Below, in pieces: positions 44,723 through 53,078 of a stretch of 64,000 nucleotides of DNA. Under the pieces are notes generated by a model that saw nothing but the letters and a program-made list of their open reading frames with translations, searched no databases and was not told the origin of the DNA. The position numbers were made by a program, and so were the translations under genes. This DNA is from Actinomycetales bacterium. Its GTDB lineage: Bacteria; Actinomycetota; Actinomycetes; Actinomycetales; Microbacteriaceae. How positions within the stretch are numbered: position 1 is the first letter of the stretch; each line of letters opens with the position of its first letter. The stretch covers positions 1-64,000 of the forward strand of contig JAATFB010000020.1 of NCBI GenBank assembly GCA_015655415.1, written 5' to 3'.

Positions 44723-45330
44723 ATGCCCGAGACTGCGCGAGTGTACGGCTCCGTGATGCTCCGACCCCTCCTCGGCGCATTCGTCGAGAGCGAATTCCAT
44801 CTCGACGACATAAAGCGAGTTGTGCGACAAGCGTCCGATCACTGGGGCGGAGCTCACTATCCGATTGTGAAGTTCAGTAGCAACGCGCGGGAGATCGGCA
44901 TCTGTTGCGGACCTTGGGCATCGATTTCAGTTGGACAGAATCGCGCGACGATGAGCTGAAGAAGTTTTGCAACCGCGACGGATATGCGTGGATCGGCACG
45001 GCACACTCTGGACCGTTTGGCAAAGCAGAATCGGGATTTGACAATAGGTCGATCGACACAGCTTGGCTTCTTCACACGATGAAGGAGGGCTCAATCCACC
45101 TCCCAAAATGGGATGAGAAAGATCCGCTCGCCAACTTGTTTACGATCATGTTCGGCTCAATGGAGGGGGCGGAGTTCACCGAGTCGCAGTCCGAGCAGCT
45201 CACAGCCGCCTTACCTTCCCGTGACATCTCCGCAGCCGCACCACTGACCGAGTTGCTCGACCTCGGCGGCCTAATCGCGACCACGCAGCTGGAGCTGGGC
45301 GCGTTTCTCGGCGACGGGACGAGCGGCAAG
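44723..45330 (+). pseudogene. Broken hypothetical gene (frameshift, 3' end lost at the recombinase gene)
   Basis: The first part from ATG 44723 encodes about 60 residues, including LDDIKRVVRQASDHWGGAHY. After about 44890 the coding signal moves to the frame that reads RTLGIDFSWTESRDDELKKF and then GYAWIGTAHSGPFGKAESGF, up to about 45330, where it runs into antisense of the recombinase. A one-base indel near 44890 would join the parts. The encoded family is not recognised. The loss of its 3' end suggests that an earlier insertion carried in the recombinase. Confidence 0.5.
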
Positions 45331-46509
45331 GTACTCAGCCCGAGTGATCTCCTCATTCGCGAACATCTCAGCCAACTCAGCCAGTCGTGCTTCGGCGCGT
45401 TTCAACCCTTCGACCCACTCGGTGCGCTGGGACGTCGCCCGGTCGCTGCCGGAGAGGAACGCGGCAGCCTCTTGCGTATCCAGGCGGTACAGGCACGCCT
45501 CCGCCAGCCACGCCTCAACGGGGACTGCCGCCACCGTGATACTGCCGCACCCGCGATGATCGGGCCCGGACGTGCACACGTAGCGGCGCTCCACGCTACC
45601 GTTCCGAGTCTTCCGGGTGGCCGAGAACAGTGTGCTGTGGCATTTGCCGCAGCGTAGAAGACCGGACAGCAGATAGCGTCGTGGCGCCCGTCTCCCGGTC
45701 CGCTTCCGCGAGGCTGCCACCTGCAGTACCTGGTTCCGCTGTTCGGGGGTGATGATCGCCGGCCGTGCCGCTTTCCCTGCCACCTCGCCGTGATGCTCCC
45801 GCAACCCGGCGATCCTGCCCGATAGCAGAACCTGTCGGAGCGCGCCTGTGCGCCATGCCGTCGCCCGCCCCGTCGTGGGCACGTCCTGTTCGTTCATCCA
45901 CGACACCAGCGCCCGCAAGGACTCGCCCTGAACAAAGCGGGCCGCGACAGTACGGATCACTTCGGCCTCCGACTCACGGACGGTGACCTTATCGGCCTCG
46001 AACCCAAACGGGCGCTGCGCACCCCCGTTCGGCAACCCCAGCTCGACGTTCTGCTGCACCTTCCGACGAATACGCGCCGACTTCCTCGCCGACTCATTTG
46101 CCGCCACCGCCGCGGTGAGGCGCGCGATCAGCATGCCGTTATCGTTCCCGAACCCGATATCGCTGGTCACCGTGACCAGCTGATCCACCCCATGGGCTTG
46201 GCACACCTCGGCGAACTGCTCGAACTCGATCGGTCGCCGTGTGAGCCGGTCCTGGTGATACGCCACCACGGCGCCGATCGAGCCTGCTTGGATGTCGCGC
46301 AGCATGCGCTCGAAACCCGGTCGCGGCTTGTCCTTGAACGCCGAAATGTCATTGTCGACATACTCCTCGAATACCTCCCAGCCCCGCTCCGCCGCCAGCC
46401 GTCGGCAGTCCTCCAACTGCCTGGCGACGCCCAGCCCCTCGCCGGACTGGTCAGAGGAGATCCGCGCGTACAACGCGACCGGACGGGACAATGAGACAGG
46501 ACCATTCAT
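45271..46509 (-). CDS. Large serine recombinase (integrase)
   Basis: Site-specific recombinase of 412 aa. The resolvase domain begins LYARISSDQSGEGLGVARQ, with S18 the probable nucleophile. The recombinase domain follows (about 165-260), then a zinc ribbon with CGKC and a second Cys pair around 320, and a short coiled-coil end. The length is at the low end for serine integrases, and the C-terminus overlaps the broken gene, so a truncated tail is possible. ATG 46509 is 23 bases from the attR-like repeat, the usual place for an integrase gene. GC content is higher than in the rest of the island. Confidence 0.9.
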   Translation of the reverse strand: MNGPVSLSRPVALYARISSDQSGEGLGVARQLEDCRRLAAERGWEVFEEYVDNDISAFKDKPRPGFERMLRDIQAGSIGAVVAYHQDRLTRRPIEFEQFAEVCQAHGVDQLVTVTSDIGFGNDNGMLIARLTAAVAANESARKSARIRRKVQQNVELGLPNGGAQRPFGFEADKVTVRESEAEVIRTVAARFVQGESLRALVSWMNEQDVPTTGRATAWRTGALRQVLLSGRIAGLREHHGEVAGKAARPAIITPEQRNQVLQVAASRKRTGRRAPRRYLLSGLLRCGKCHSTLFSATRKTRNGSVERRYVCTSGPDHRGCGSITVAAVPVEAWLAEACLYRLDTQEAAAFLSGSDRATSQRTEWVEGLKRAEARLAELAEMFANEEITRAEYLAARPVAEKRAQLQLRGRD

Positions 46510-46531
46510 ACGGTCGGTCTACGAACACACC

Positions 46532-46538
46532 GACAAGG
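46532..46538. other. Candidate right attachment half-site (attR core), overlapping a ribosome binding site
   Basis: GACAAGG repeats the sequence at 34702. It merges into AAGGAG (46535-46540), the ribosome binding site of the LysR-type gene starting at 46547. Integration here would keep that gene's Shine-Dalgarno sequence but replace its promoter. Confidence 0.45.
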
Positions 46539-46546
46539 AGACAGCG

Positions 46547-47125
46547 GTGACACCGTTCCGCCTGGCCTACGTGCGGGGTGTGACCCCCGCCAAATGGGTG
46601 CGCGCCTGGGAGCAGCGGATGCGCGGGGTGCGGCTCGACCTCATCCGCACCGACGAGCCCGATCAGCTGGCCGTGCTCCGGGAAGGACGCGCCGACATGG
46701 CGTTCGCGAGGCGCTCGGCGGACGCGCCGCCGCTGGCGGGCGACGGACTGCACGCCATCCCGCTCTACGAGGAGCTGCCGGTGGTGGTCGTGTCGAAGGA
46801 TCACGTCATCGCGGCGGGCGACGGGGTGACCCTCGCCGATGTCGCCGAGCTGGCGCCGCCGGTGCTCGCGTTCGACGGCGACGTCGAGACGACGCTCGCG
46901 GTCGTCGCGTCGGGCGCCGGCAGCGTGCTGCTGCCGCAGTCGGTCGCCCGCCTGCACGCGCGGCGCGATCTCGTCGCCAGACCCGTCACGGACGCCGTCC
47001 CCACCCGTGTCTTCCTCGCCTGGCTCAGCGACCCCCGGCCCGCTCGCACGGAGGCCGAGCGGCGCCGCGTCGACACGTTCGTCGGGATCGTCCGCGGCCG
47101 CACCGTCAACAGCTCGCGCCGCTGA
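46547..47125 (+). CDS. LysR-type substrate-binding domain protein without DNA-binding domain
   Basis: A 192-aa protein that consists only of a LysR effector-binding fold. It starts at GTG 46547 (AAGGAG eight bases upstream) with FRLAYVRGVTPAKWVRAW. Typical segments are LREGRADMAFARRS, AIPLYEELPVVVVSKDHVIA and VASGAGSVLLPQSVAR. No helix-turn-helix is encoded in front of it; the recombinase gene and island border lie there. Similar stand-alone proteins exist in Microbacteriaceae, so it need not be a remnant. It probably paired with the DUF5997 gene before integration. Confidence 0.85.
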   Translation: MTPFRLAYVRGVTPAKWVRAWEQRMRGVRLDLIRTDEPDQLAVLREGRADMAFARRSADAPPLAGDGLHAIPLYEELPVVVVSKDHVIAAGDGVTLADVAELAPPVLAFDGDVETTLAVVASGAGSVLLPQSVARLHARRDLVARPVTDAVPTRVFLAWLSDPRPARTEAERRRVDTFVGIVRGRTVNSSRR

Positions 47126-47170
47126 CCGGCGCCGCGGTCGGACCTGGCGCGCCGCGGATACGCTGGGGCG

Positions 47171-49771
47171 ATGAGCAGCACCGAGTGCGTCCCGGCGGAG
47201 CGTGCGGCCGGGACGCGGCTTGATGCCAGGGTTCGCGGGCTCGACTCGCCCGACGAGGTGTTCGCCCGGCTCACCGAATGGGCACAGGAGCGCGGGATCC
47301 GGCTGTATCCGGCGCAGGAGGAGTCGCTCATCGGCGTCGTGTCGGGCGCGAACGTGATCGTCTCCACGCCGACGGGAACCGGCAAGTCGCTGATCGCCGT
47401 CGGCGCCCATGCCGCCGCTCTGGCCGAGGGACGCCGAACGTTCTACACCGCTCCGATCAAGGCGCTCGTCTCCGAGAAGTTCTTCGCCCTCGCCGACGCC
47501 TTCGGGGCGGAGAACGTCGGCATGATGACGGGCGACTCCCAGGTGAACGCCGCCGCGCCGATCGTGTGCTGCACGGCCGAGATCCTCGCCAACCTCGCGC
47601 TGCGCACGGGACCGGACGCCCCCGTCGACCAGGTGGTGATGGACGAGTTCCACTTCTACGCCGACCCCGATCGCGGATGGGCCTGGCAGGTGCCGCTGCT
47701 CATCCTGGAGCGCGCGCAGTTCGTCCTGATGAGCGCGACGCTGGGCGACGTGAGCGGCATCGCCGACGACCTCACCCGGCGCACCCGGCGTGAGACCCTC
47801 GTGGTGACCGGCGTCGATCGTCCCGTGCCGCTGGACTACGAGTACGCGCTCACACCGGTGCACGAGACGATCCACGACCTGCTGGAGGCGGGCAAGGCGC
47901 CCGTCTACGTCGTGCACTTCTCGCAGAGGGACGCCGTCGAACGAGCCCAGGCGCTGGCGGGGGCGTCAGTGGCCGACCGGGCCCAGCGGGATGCCATCGC
48001 CGAGGCCATCGGCGACTTCCGCTTCTCCGCCGGATTCGGTCACGCCCTCTCCCGGCTGCTGCGGCTGGGGATAGGCGTGCACCACGCCGGGATGCTGCCG
48101 AAGTACCGCCGGCTCGTGGAGCAGCTCGCCCAGCGCGGGCTGCTCCGGGTGGTCTGCGGTACCGACACCCTCGGCGTCGGCATCAACGTGCCGATCCGCA
48201 GCGTGCTGTTCACCTCGCTCACCAAGTTCGACGGCACGCGCATGCGGCAGCTCACGGCGCGGGAGTTCCACCAGATCGCCGGGCGTGCGGGTCGCGCGGG
48301 CTATGACACGGCCGGCACGGTGGTGGCGCAGGCGCCGGAGCACGACATCGATAACGCCCGCGCCGTGGCGAAGGCCGGCGACGACCCGAGGAAGAGGCGC
48401 AAGCTGGTTCGCAAGAGGGCGCCGGAGGGCTTCGTCTCCTGGGGTGAGCCGTCGTTCCGGCGGCTCATCGCCTCCGAGCCGGAGACGCTGACCCCGCACA
48501 TGCAGATCACCAGCGCGATGATCATCAACGTGATCGCGCGCGGCGGCGACGTGTTCGGCAACGTGCGGGCCCTGGTATTCGACAGCCACGAGCCGTGGAG
48601 ACGGCAGCTCGAGCTCGCTCGGCGTGCCCTCGGCATCTACCGCGCGCTGGTGACGGCGGGCGTCGTGGAGAAGGGGCCGGACGGCATCCCACGACTCACC
48701 GTCGACCTGCAGCCCGACTTCGCGCTGAACCAGCCGCTGTCGCCGTTCGCGCTCGCCGCATTCGAGCTCTTCGACCCGTCCTGGGAGGCCGGGCCGGCGG
48801 AGTCGGGCGGGACGACCGGATCGGGTGTCGGCACCGGCGACTATGCGCTCGACATCGTCTCGGTCGTCGAGGCGACGCTTGACGATCCCCGTCCCGTGCT
48901 GCTGGCTCAGCAGCACCTTGCGCGCGGCGAGGCGGTGGCCGCCATGAAGGCGGAGGGAGTCGACTACGAGGAACGCATCCAGCTGCTGGAGGAGATCACC
49001 TGGCCGAAGCCGTTGGATGGCATCCTGGCGCAGGCGTTCGAGACCTACGGCGCGCGTCAGCCGTGGGTGCGCGATTTCGAGCTCCGGCCGAAGTCGGTGG
49101 TGCGCGACATGTTCGAGCGTGCGATGACGTTCGCCGAGTACGTGTCGTTCTACCGGCTGGCGCGCAGCGAGGGCGTCGTGCTGCGCTACCTCTCCGACGC
49201 GTTCCGCGCCCTGCGGCAGACCGTGCCCGACGAGGCGAAGAACGACGAGCTGCGTGATGTCATCGAGTGGCTCGGCGAGCTCGTGCGACAGGTCGACTCC
49301 AGCCTGCTGGACGAATGGGAGGAGCTGATGCATCCGGATGCCGCTCGCCACGCCGTGCAGTCCGCCGTCGTGCCGCCCGCCCCGCGCACCCTCACCTCCA
49401 ACCGGCGCGCCTTCCTGGTCCTGGTGCGCAACGAGCTGTTCCGTCGCGTGCAGTGGGCCGCACTGGACAGGCCCGACAAGCTGGCCGAGCTCGACCCGGC
49501 CTTCGGAAGGGACGGCTGGGAGCGCGCCCTCGACGCGTACTACGCCGAGCACGACTCGATCGGCACCGACGCCGATGCGCGCGGCTCGGCGATGCTCGTG
49601 GTCGACGAGACCGATGCCGGCCCGAGCGCGGCCCGCATCTGGCGCGTGCGGCAGATCCTCGCCGACCCGGCAGGCGACCACGACTGGGGGATCGTGGCAG
49701 AGGTCGACCTGGACGCCTCCGACGCCGCCGGCGCGGCGGTGCTGACGGTGACCGAGGTCGGCCGGCTGTAG
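47171..49771 (+). CDS. DUF3516 family DEAD/DEAH-like (Ski2-type) RNA helicase
   Basis: Helicase of 866 aa. Walker A is in STPTGTGKSLIAVGAHAAA near residue 65, the Walker B box is DEFH (VVMDEFHFYAD), SAT is in LMSATLGDVSG, and motif VI is FHQIAGRAGRAGYD. The C-terminal half carries the DUF3516 domain found in actinobacteria. The Ski2-like core suggests RNA unwinding coupled to decay. The start is ATG 47171, 45 bp after the LysR-type gene. Confidence 0.92.
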   Translation: MSSTECVPAERAAGTRLDARVRGLDSPDEVFARLTEWAQERGIRLYPAQEESLIGVVSGANVIVSTPTGTGKSLIAVGAHAAALAEGRRTFYTAPIKALVSEKFFALADAFGAENVGMMTGDSQVNAAAPIVCCTAEILANLALRTGPDAPVDQVVMDEFHFYADPDRGWAWQVPLLILERAQFVLMSATLGDVSGIADDLTRRTRRETLVVTGVDRPVPLDYEYALTPVHETIHDLLEAGKAPVYVVHFSQRDAVERAQALAGASVADRAQRDAIAEAIGDFRFSAGFGHALSRLLRLGIGVHHAGMLPKYRRLVEQLAQRGLLRVVCGTDTLGVGINVPIRSVLFTSLTKFDGTRMRQLTAREFHQIAGRAGRAGYDTAGTVVAQAPEHDIDNARAVAKAGDDPRKRRKLVRKRAPEGFVSWGEPSFRRLIASEPETLTPHMQITSAMIINVIARGGDVFGNVRALVFDSHEPWRRQLELARRALGIYRALVTAGVVEKGPDGIPRLTVDLQPDFALNQPLSPFALAAFELFDPSWEAGPAESGGTTGSGVGTGDYALDIVSVVEATLDDPRPVLLAQQHLARGEAVAAMKAEGVDYEERIQLLEEITWPKPLDGILAQAFETYGARQPWVRDFELRPKSVVRDMFERAMTFAEYVSFYRLARSEGVVLRYLSDAFRALRQTVPDEAKNDELRDVIEWLGELVRQVDSSLLDEWEELMHPDAARHAVQSAVVPPAPRTLTSNRRAFLVLVRNELFRRVQWAALDRPDKLAELDPAFGRDGWERALDAYYAEHDSIGTDADARGSAMLVVDETDAGPSAARIWRVRQILADPAGDHDWGIVAEVDLDASDAAGAAVLTVTEVGRL

Positions 49772-49822
49772 CGCCGATCCGCGTGGGCCCGCGGCGGCTT
49801 CGCCCGTGCGCGCCTCCCGTCG

Positions 49823-50161
49823 TCAGCGCGTGAGGTTGCGCCGCGCCCAGGCGCCGAGCTCCTCGATCGTCGGCACGACCTCCGCTCCCGCAGGCGTGAG
49901 CTCGTAGCTGACCGTGACGGGCGGGCCCTCCGCGACGGCGCGCCGCACCAGCCCGAGCTCGACGAGCTCGACGAGGCGATCGGAGAGCACGGTGTCGCTG
50001 ATGCCGCTGACCGCCCTCCTGAGGGCGACGAAGGAGGCGCTGCCGGAGCCGAGGACGCCGAGGATCATGCCGTTCCACCGCTTTCCGAGCACGGAGAAGG
50101 CGAGGGTGACCGCCGAGTCGCACTCGTGGACCTCGGCTTCCGGCTGGGACATGGACCCCAT
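49823..50161 (-). CDS. HxlR family transcriptional regulator
   Basis: A 112-aa winged-helix regulator. The conserved part reads CDSAVTLAFSVLGKRWNGMI and later GISDTVLSDRLVELVELGLV. HxlR proteins often sense electrophiles or quinones through the N-terminal Cys, which is C14 here. It is divergent from the azoreductase gene, with 67 bp between the starts, so it most likely controls that gene. Confidence 0.92.
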   Translation of the reverse strand: MGSMSQPEAEVHECDSAVTLAFSVLGKRWNGMILGVLGSGSASFVALRRAVSGISDTVLSDRLVELVELGLVRRAVAEGPPVTVSYELTPAGAEVVPTIEELGAWARRNLTR

Positions 50162-50228
50162 CGTAACGGTGCTACGCTCACAGAAGTAGCTTTGTTTTTG
50201 TTAGTCGCTTGTTTCCCTGGAGTCATAC

Positions 50229-50879
50229 ATGTCGCTCTTCCGCCTCGATGCCAGCATCACGCCCGCCACGTCGCAGAGCCGCGCGCTCGCAGACCTCGTC
50301 GAGTCGGAGTGGTCCGCCGAGCATCCGGACTCCTCCGTCGCCCGTCGCGACCTCGGCACGCACCCGCTTCCCGCTGCCGCCTGGCGCGACGCGCTCACCA
50401 GCGTCGGGATCGCCGACGACGACCTCAGCCCCGAGCAGACAGCGGCACGCTCGCTTGCGACGGGCCTCGCCGACGAGCTGCTCGACGCGGAGGCGCTGCT
50501 GCTCGCCGTCCCCCTCTACAACTGGGGCGTGGGCGCGCACGTGAAGACCTGGTACGACATCGTGCACTCCGATCAGCGCGTCAGCGGCGGCGCGCTCCGC
50601 GGCAAGCCGGCCGTGCTCGTCACGGTGCTCGGCGGCAACTACAACCCCGGCACGCCCAAGGAGGGCTGGGACCACTCCACCCCCTGGCTGCGTCGCGTGT
50701 TCGAGGATGTCTGGGGACTCGACCTGCTCGTGGTCCAGCGGCCGTTCACGCTCGTCGGCGTGAACCCGGCGCTCGACCAGTTCGCCGACCAGGCTGCCGA
50801 GATCAAGGCTGCGGCGGAGACGCTCGCCGTCGAGCACGGGCGCGCGCTCGCGGCGAAGCGGTTCGCGTCTGCGGTGTAG
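50229..50879 (+). CDS. azoR: FMN-dependent NADH-azoreductase (quinone reductase)
   Basis: Flavodoxin-like NAD(P)H oxidoreductase of 216 aa. The N-terminus SLFRLDASITPATSQSRALA matches the phosphate-binding loop of AzoR, and the flavin-binding segments are VPLYNWGVGAHVKTWYDIV and TVLGGNYNPGTPKEGWD. Reduces quinones and azo compounds. GGAG precedes ATG 50229. Divergent from the HxlR regulator, a common pairing for quinone-responsive control. Confidence 0.9.
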   Translation: MSLFRLDASITPATSQSRALADLVESEWSAEHPDSSVARRDLGTHPLPAAAWRDALTSVGIADDDLSPEQTAARSLATGLADELLDAEALLLAVPLYNWGVGAHVKTWYDIVHSDQRVSGGALRGKPAVLVTVLGGNYNPGTPKEGWDHSTPWLRRVFEDVWGLDLLVVQRPFTLVGVNPALDQFADQAAEIKAAAETLAVEHGRALAAKRFASAV

Positions 50880-50903
50880 GCGCACCGAAGATACCCACGC
50901 CTC

Positions 50904-50947
50904 GTGAGCGCGCTGTAAGCGACGCGTAAGCGATGCGAAAGCGCCCG
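50904..50947. promoter_or_regulatory. Four 11-bp direct repeats upstream of the DrrAB-like exporter
   Basis: Units begin at 50904 (GTGAGC), 50915 (GTAAGC), 50926 (GTAAGC) and 50937 (GAAAGC), each 11 bases apart and each followed by G. Repeats with an 11-bp period are typical binding sites of OmpR/PhoB- and SARP-type winged-helix activators. The array ends 117 bp before the exporter start. Confidence 0.6.
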
Positions 50948-51064
50948 CCTTCATCCTGATTCCGCACGACGAGACGCCCCGATCACGGCGGGCGGCTCGG
51001 AAGAGGACAGGACACGCTCGCTGCGACGCATCTCGCGTCGAACGCGACACGGAAGGAAGCGCCC

Positions 51065-52093
51065 ATGAACACACCACGCCACGGCGCCGGCGCGCGATCC
51101 GGCGCCGACTGGGCGATCGAGGCCCACGGCCTCGTCAAGGCGTTCGGAAACAACCGGGCGGTCGACGGTGTCGATCTGCTCGTGCGGCCCGGCACGGTCT
51201 ACGGCGTGCTCGGGCCGAACGGCGCGGGCAAGACGACGACCATCAGCATGCTCGCCACCCTCCTCAGGCCGGACGCCGGCACGGCCAGCATCTTCGGCCA
51301 CGACGTGATGAAGGAGGCGCAGATCGTGCGCCAGCTCATCGGCGTGACGGGCCAGTACGCCTCGGTCGACGAGACCCTGTCGGCCACCGAGAACCTCGTG
51401 ATCTTCTCGCGGCTGCTCGGCCTGAGCCGCGCGGAGTCGAAGCTCAAGGCCGCCGAGCTGCTCGAGCGCTTCGGGCTGACGGATGCCGCCAAGCGGCCGC
51501 TGAAGAAGTTCTCCGGCGGCATGCGCCGACGGCTCGACCTCGCGGCATCGCTCATCGCTCAGCCTCCGCTGATCTTCCTCGACGAGCCGACCACCGGCCT
51601 CGACCCCCGCACCCGCGGACAGATGTGGGACACGATCCGCGAGCTGGTCGCCACCGGCTCCACGGTGCTCCTCACGACGCAGTATCTCGACGAGGCCGAC
51701 CAGCTCGCCGACCGCATCGCGGTGATCGATCGCGGCCGGGTGGTCGCGGAGGGCACGGCCGACGAGCTGAAGGCATCCGTCGGCGCCTCGTCGCTGCAGC
51801 TGCGGATCGAGGACCCGGCCGACACCCAGGACGCTCTGCGCGCGATCGAGCGGGTGCTGGGCGTGAGCGGAGTGCTGTCGCCCGAGGCGGGCCGGATCAC
51901 TGCGCCGATGACCGATGCCGACCGCGTGACCGACCTGCTGATCACCTTGCGCGAGGCCGGCATCCACCTCACAGAGATGAGCGTGCAGCGTCCCAGCCTC
52001 GACGAGGTGTTCCTGACCATCACCGGCCACGACGCGGCCGATCAGAGTGCGCCGGCCGCGGACGCCGGCGAGAAGGAGAAGGTGAACGCATGA
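51065..52093 (+). CDS. Daunorubicin-resistance-type ABC transporter ATP-binding protein (DrrA-like)
   Basis: Exporter ATPase of 342 aa. Walker A GPNGAGKTTT is near residue 50, the signature is FSGGMRRRLDLA, and Walker B is LIFLDEPTTGLDP. The C-terminal extension (SLQLRIEDPADTQ, LDEVFLTITGHD) is the DrrA-type domain DUF4162. The stop overlaps the permease start as ATGA (52090-52093). Likely exports hydrophobic drugs or lipids. Confidence 0.92.
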   Translation: MNTPRHGAGARSGADWAIEAHGLVKAFGNNRAVDGVDLLVRPGTVYGVLGPNGAGKTTTISMLATLLRPDAGTASIFGHDVMKEAQIVRQLIGVTGQYASVDETLSATENLVIFSRLLGLSRAESKLKAAELLERFGLTDAAKRPLKKFSGGMRRRLDLAASLIAQPPLIFLDEPTTGLDPRTRGQMWDTIRELVATGSTVLLTTQYLDEADQLADRIAVIDRGRVVAEGTADELKASVGASSLQLRIEDPADTQDALRAIERVLGVSGVLSPEAGRITAPMTDADRVTDLLITLREAGIHLTEMSVQRPSLDEVFLTITGHDAADQSAPAADAGEKEKVNA

Positions 52094-52935
52094 GCGCCGT
52101 CGCGCCATCGAGCAGGGTGCCCGCGCCCGAACGCATCACACCGCCGTCGGAGCGGCGGCTGAGGAACCACACCAACCTCGGCCAGACGATGCGCAACACC
52201 TTCACCATGGCCTACCGCGGACTCGTCAAGATCCGTCGCACGCCCGAGCAGCTGGTCGACGTGACGGTGCAGCCGATCATCTTCACGCTGATGTTCGCCT
52301 ACCTGTTCGGCGGGGCCATCGCCGGGAACGTGCAGGACTACCTGCCGCTTCTCATCCCCGGCATCCTGGTGCAGACCGTCATCACCACCTCGGTCGTCAC
52401 CGGCACCCAGCTGCGGGAGGACATGGACAGGGGCGTGTTCGACCGGTTCCGCTCCCTGCCCATCGCCCGCATCGCCCCGCTCTCGGGGGCCCTGCTGGCC
52501 GATACCGTGCGGTACACGATCGCCACGACCCTCACGTTCGTGATGGGCCTGGTGATCGGATACCACCCGGCGGGGGGCATCGGGCACGTCGTCGTCGCGG
52601 GCCTGCTGGTGATCGCGTGCTCCTGGGCGATCAGCTGGATCTTCGCGTTCTTCGGCGTGATCGCCCGAACCGCCTCCAGCGTTCAGGGCATCTCGATGCT
52701 GGTGCTGTTCCCGCTGACCTTCCTCTCGAACGCGTATGTGCCCGTGAAGAGCCTCCCGGCGGTGCTGCAGTGGTTCGTGAACGTCAACCCGATCTCGCAC
52801 CTGGTCACCGCGGTGCGCGACCTGGCCAACAGCGGCACGATCGGCGCAGACTTCTGGGTCTCGCTGCTGGGCGCCGCCGTCATCGTGGCGGTCTTCGCAC
52901 CACTGACCGTGCGCGCGTACATGCGCAAGGCCTGA
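52090..52935 (+). CDS. ABC-2 type exporter permease (DrrB-like)
   Basis: Membrane partner of the preceding ATPase, 281 aa, with about six hydrophobic helices. The ABC-2 family segment LLIPGILVQTVITTSVVTGT and the later LFPLTFLSNAYVPVKSLP and VNPISHLVTAVRDL are typical of DrrB. The start at ATG 52090 is coupled to the ATPase stop. Confidence 0.92.
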   Translation: MSAVAPSSRVPAPERITPPSERRLRNHTNLGQTMRNTFTMAYRGLVKIRRTPEQLVDVTVQPIIFTLMFAYLFGGAIAGNVQDYLPLLIPGILVQTVITTSVVTGTQLREDMDRGVFDRFRSLPIARIAPLSGALLADTVRYTIATTLTFVMGLVIGYHPAGGIGHVVVAGLLVIACSWAISWIFAFFGVIARTASSVQGISMLVLFPLTFLSNAYVPVKSLPAVLQWFVNVNPISHLVTAVRDLANSGTIGADFWVSLLGAAVIVAVFAPLTVRAYMRKA

Positions 52936-53078
52936 CGACCTCGGACCCCCGGCGAGCGCGACCTCGACACCTGGCGCGACGGCGGCATCCGGATGGGGAG
53001 GTCACACACGCGGGCATCCGTCATGACGGGCAGGATGGAACGGCGGATGTCCTCGCCCGCGTCACGAAAGGTCCTCGG

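Larger units (their letters stand above)
34709..46531. mobile_element. Integrative island of about 11.8 kb with serine recombinase
   Basis: GC content falls from near 70% to roughly 50-58% between about 34.74 kb and 45.3 kb, codon use changes, and a large serine recombinase lies at the right end facing inward. GACAAGG flanks the region. Cargo is a nine-gene overlapping operon, a TetR regulator and one broken gene. No conjugation or replication genes are seen, so the element would need help to move. Confidence 0.7.

Noticed and set aside
34145-46531. Prophage
   Set aside because: No capsid, tail, terminase, lysis or replication genes are present; only a recombinase and metabolic cargo.
46547-47125. 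LysR gene truncated by the island
   Set aside because: The frame has its own Shine-Dalgarno sequence and a natural GTG start, and stand-alone LysR effector-domain proteins of this size exist, so truncation is not needed to explain it.
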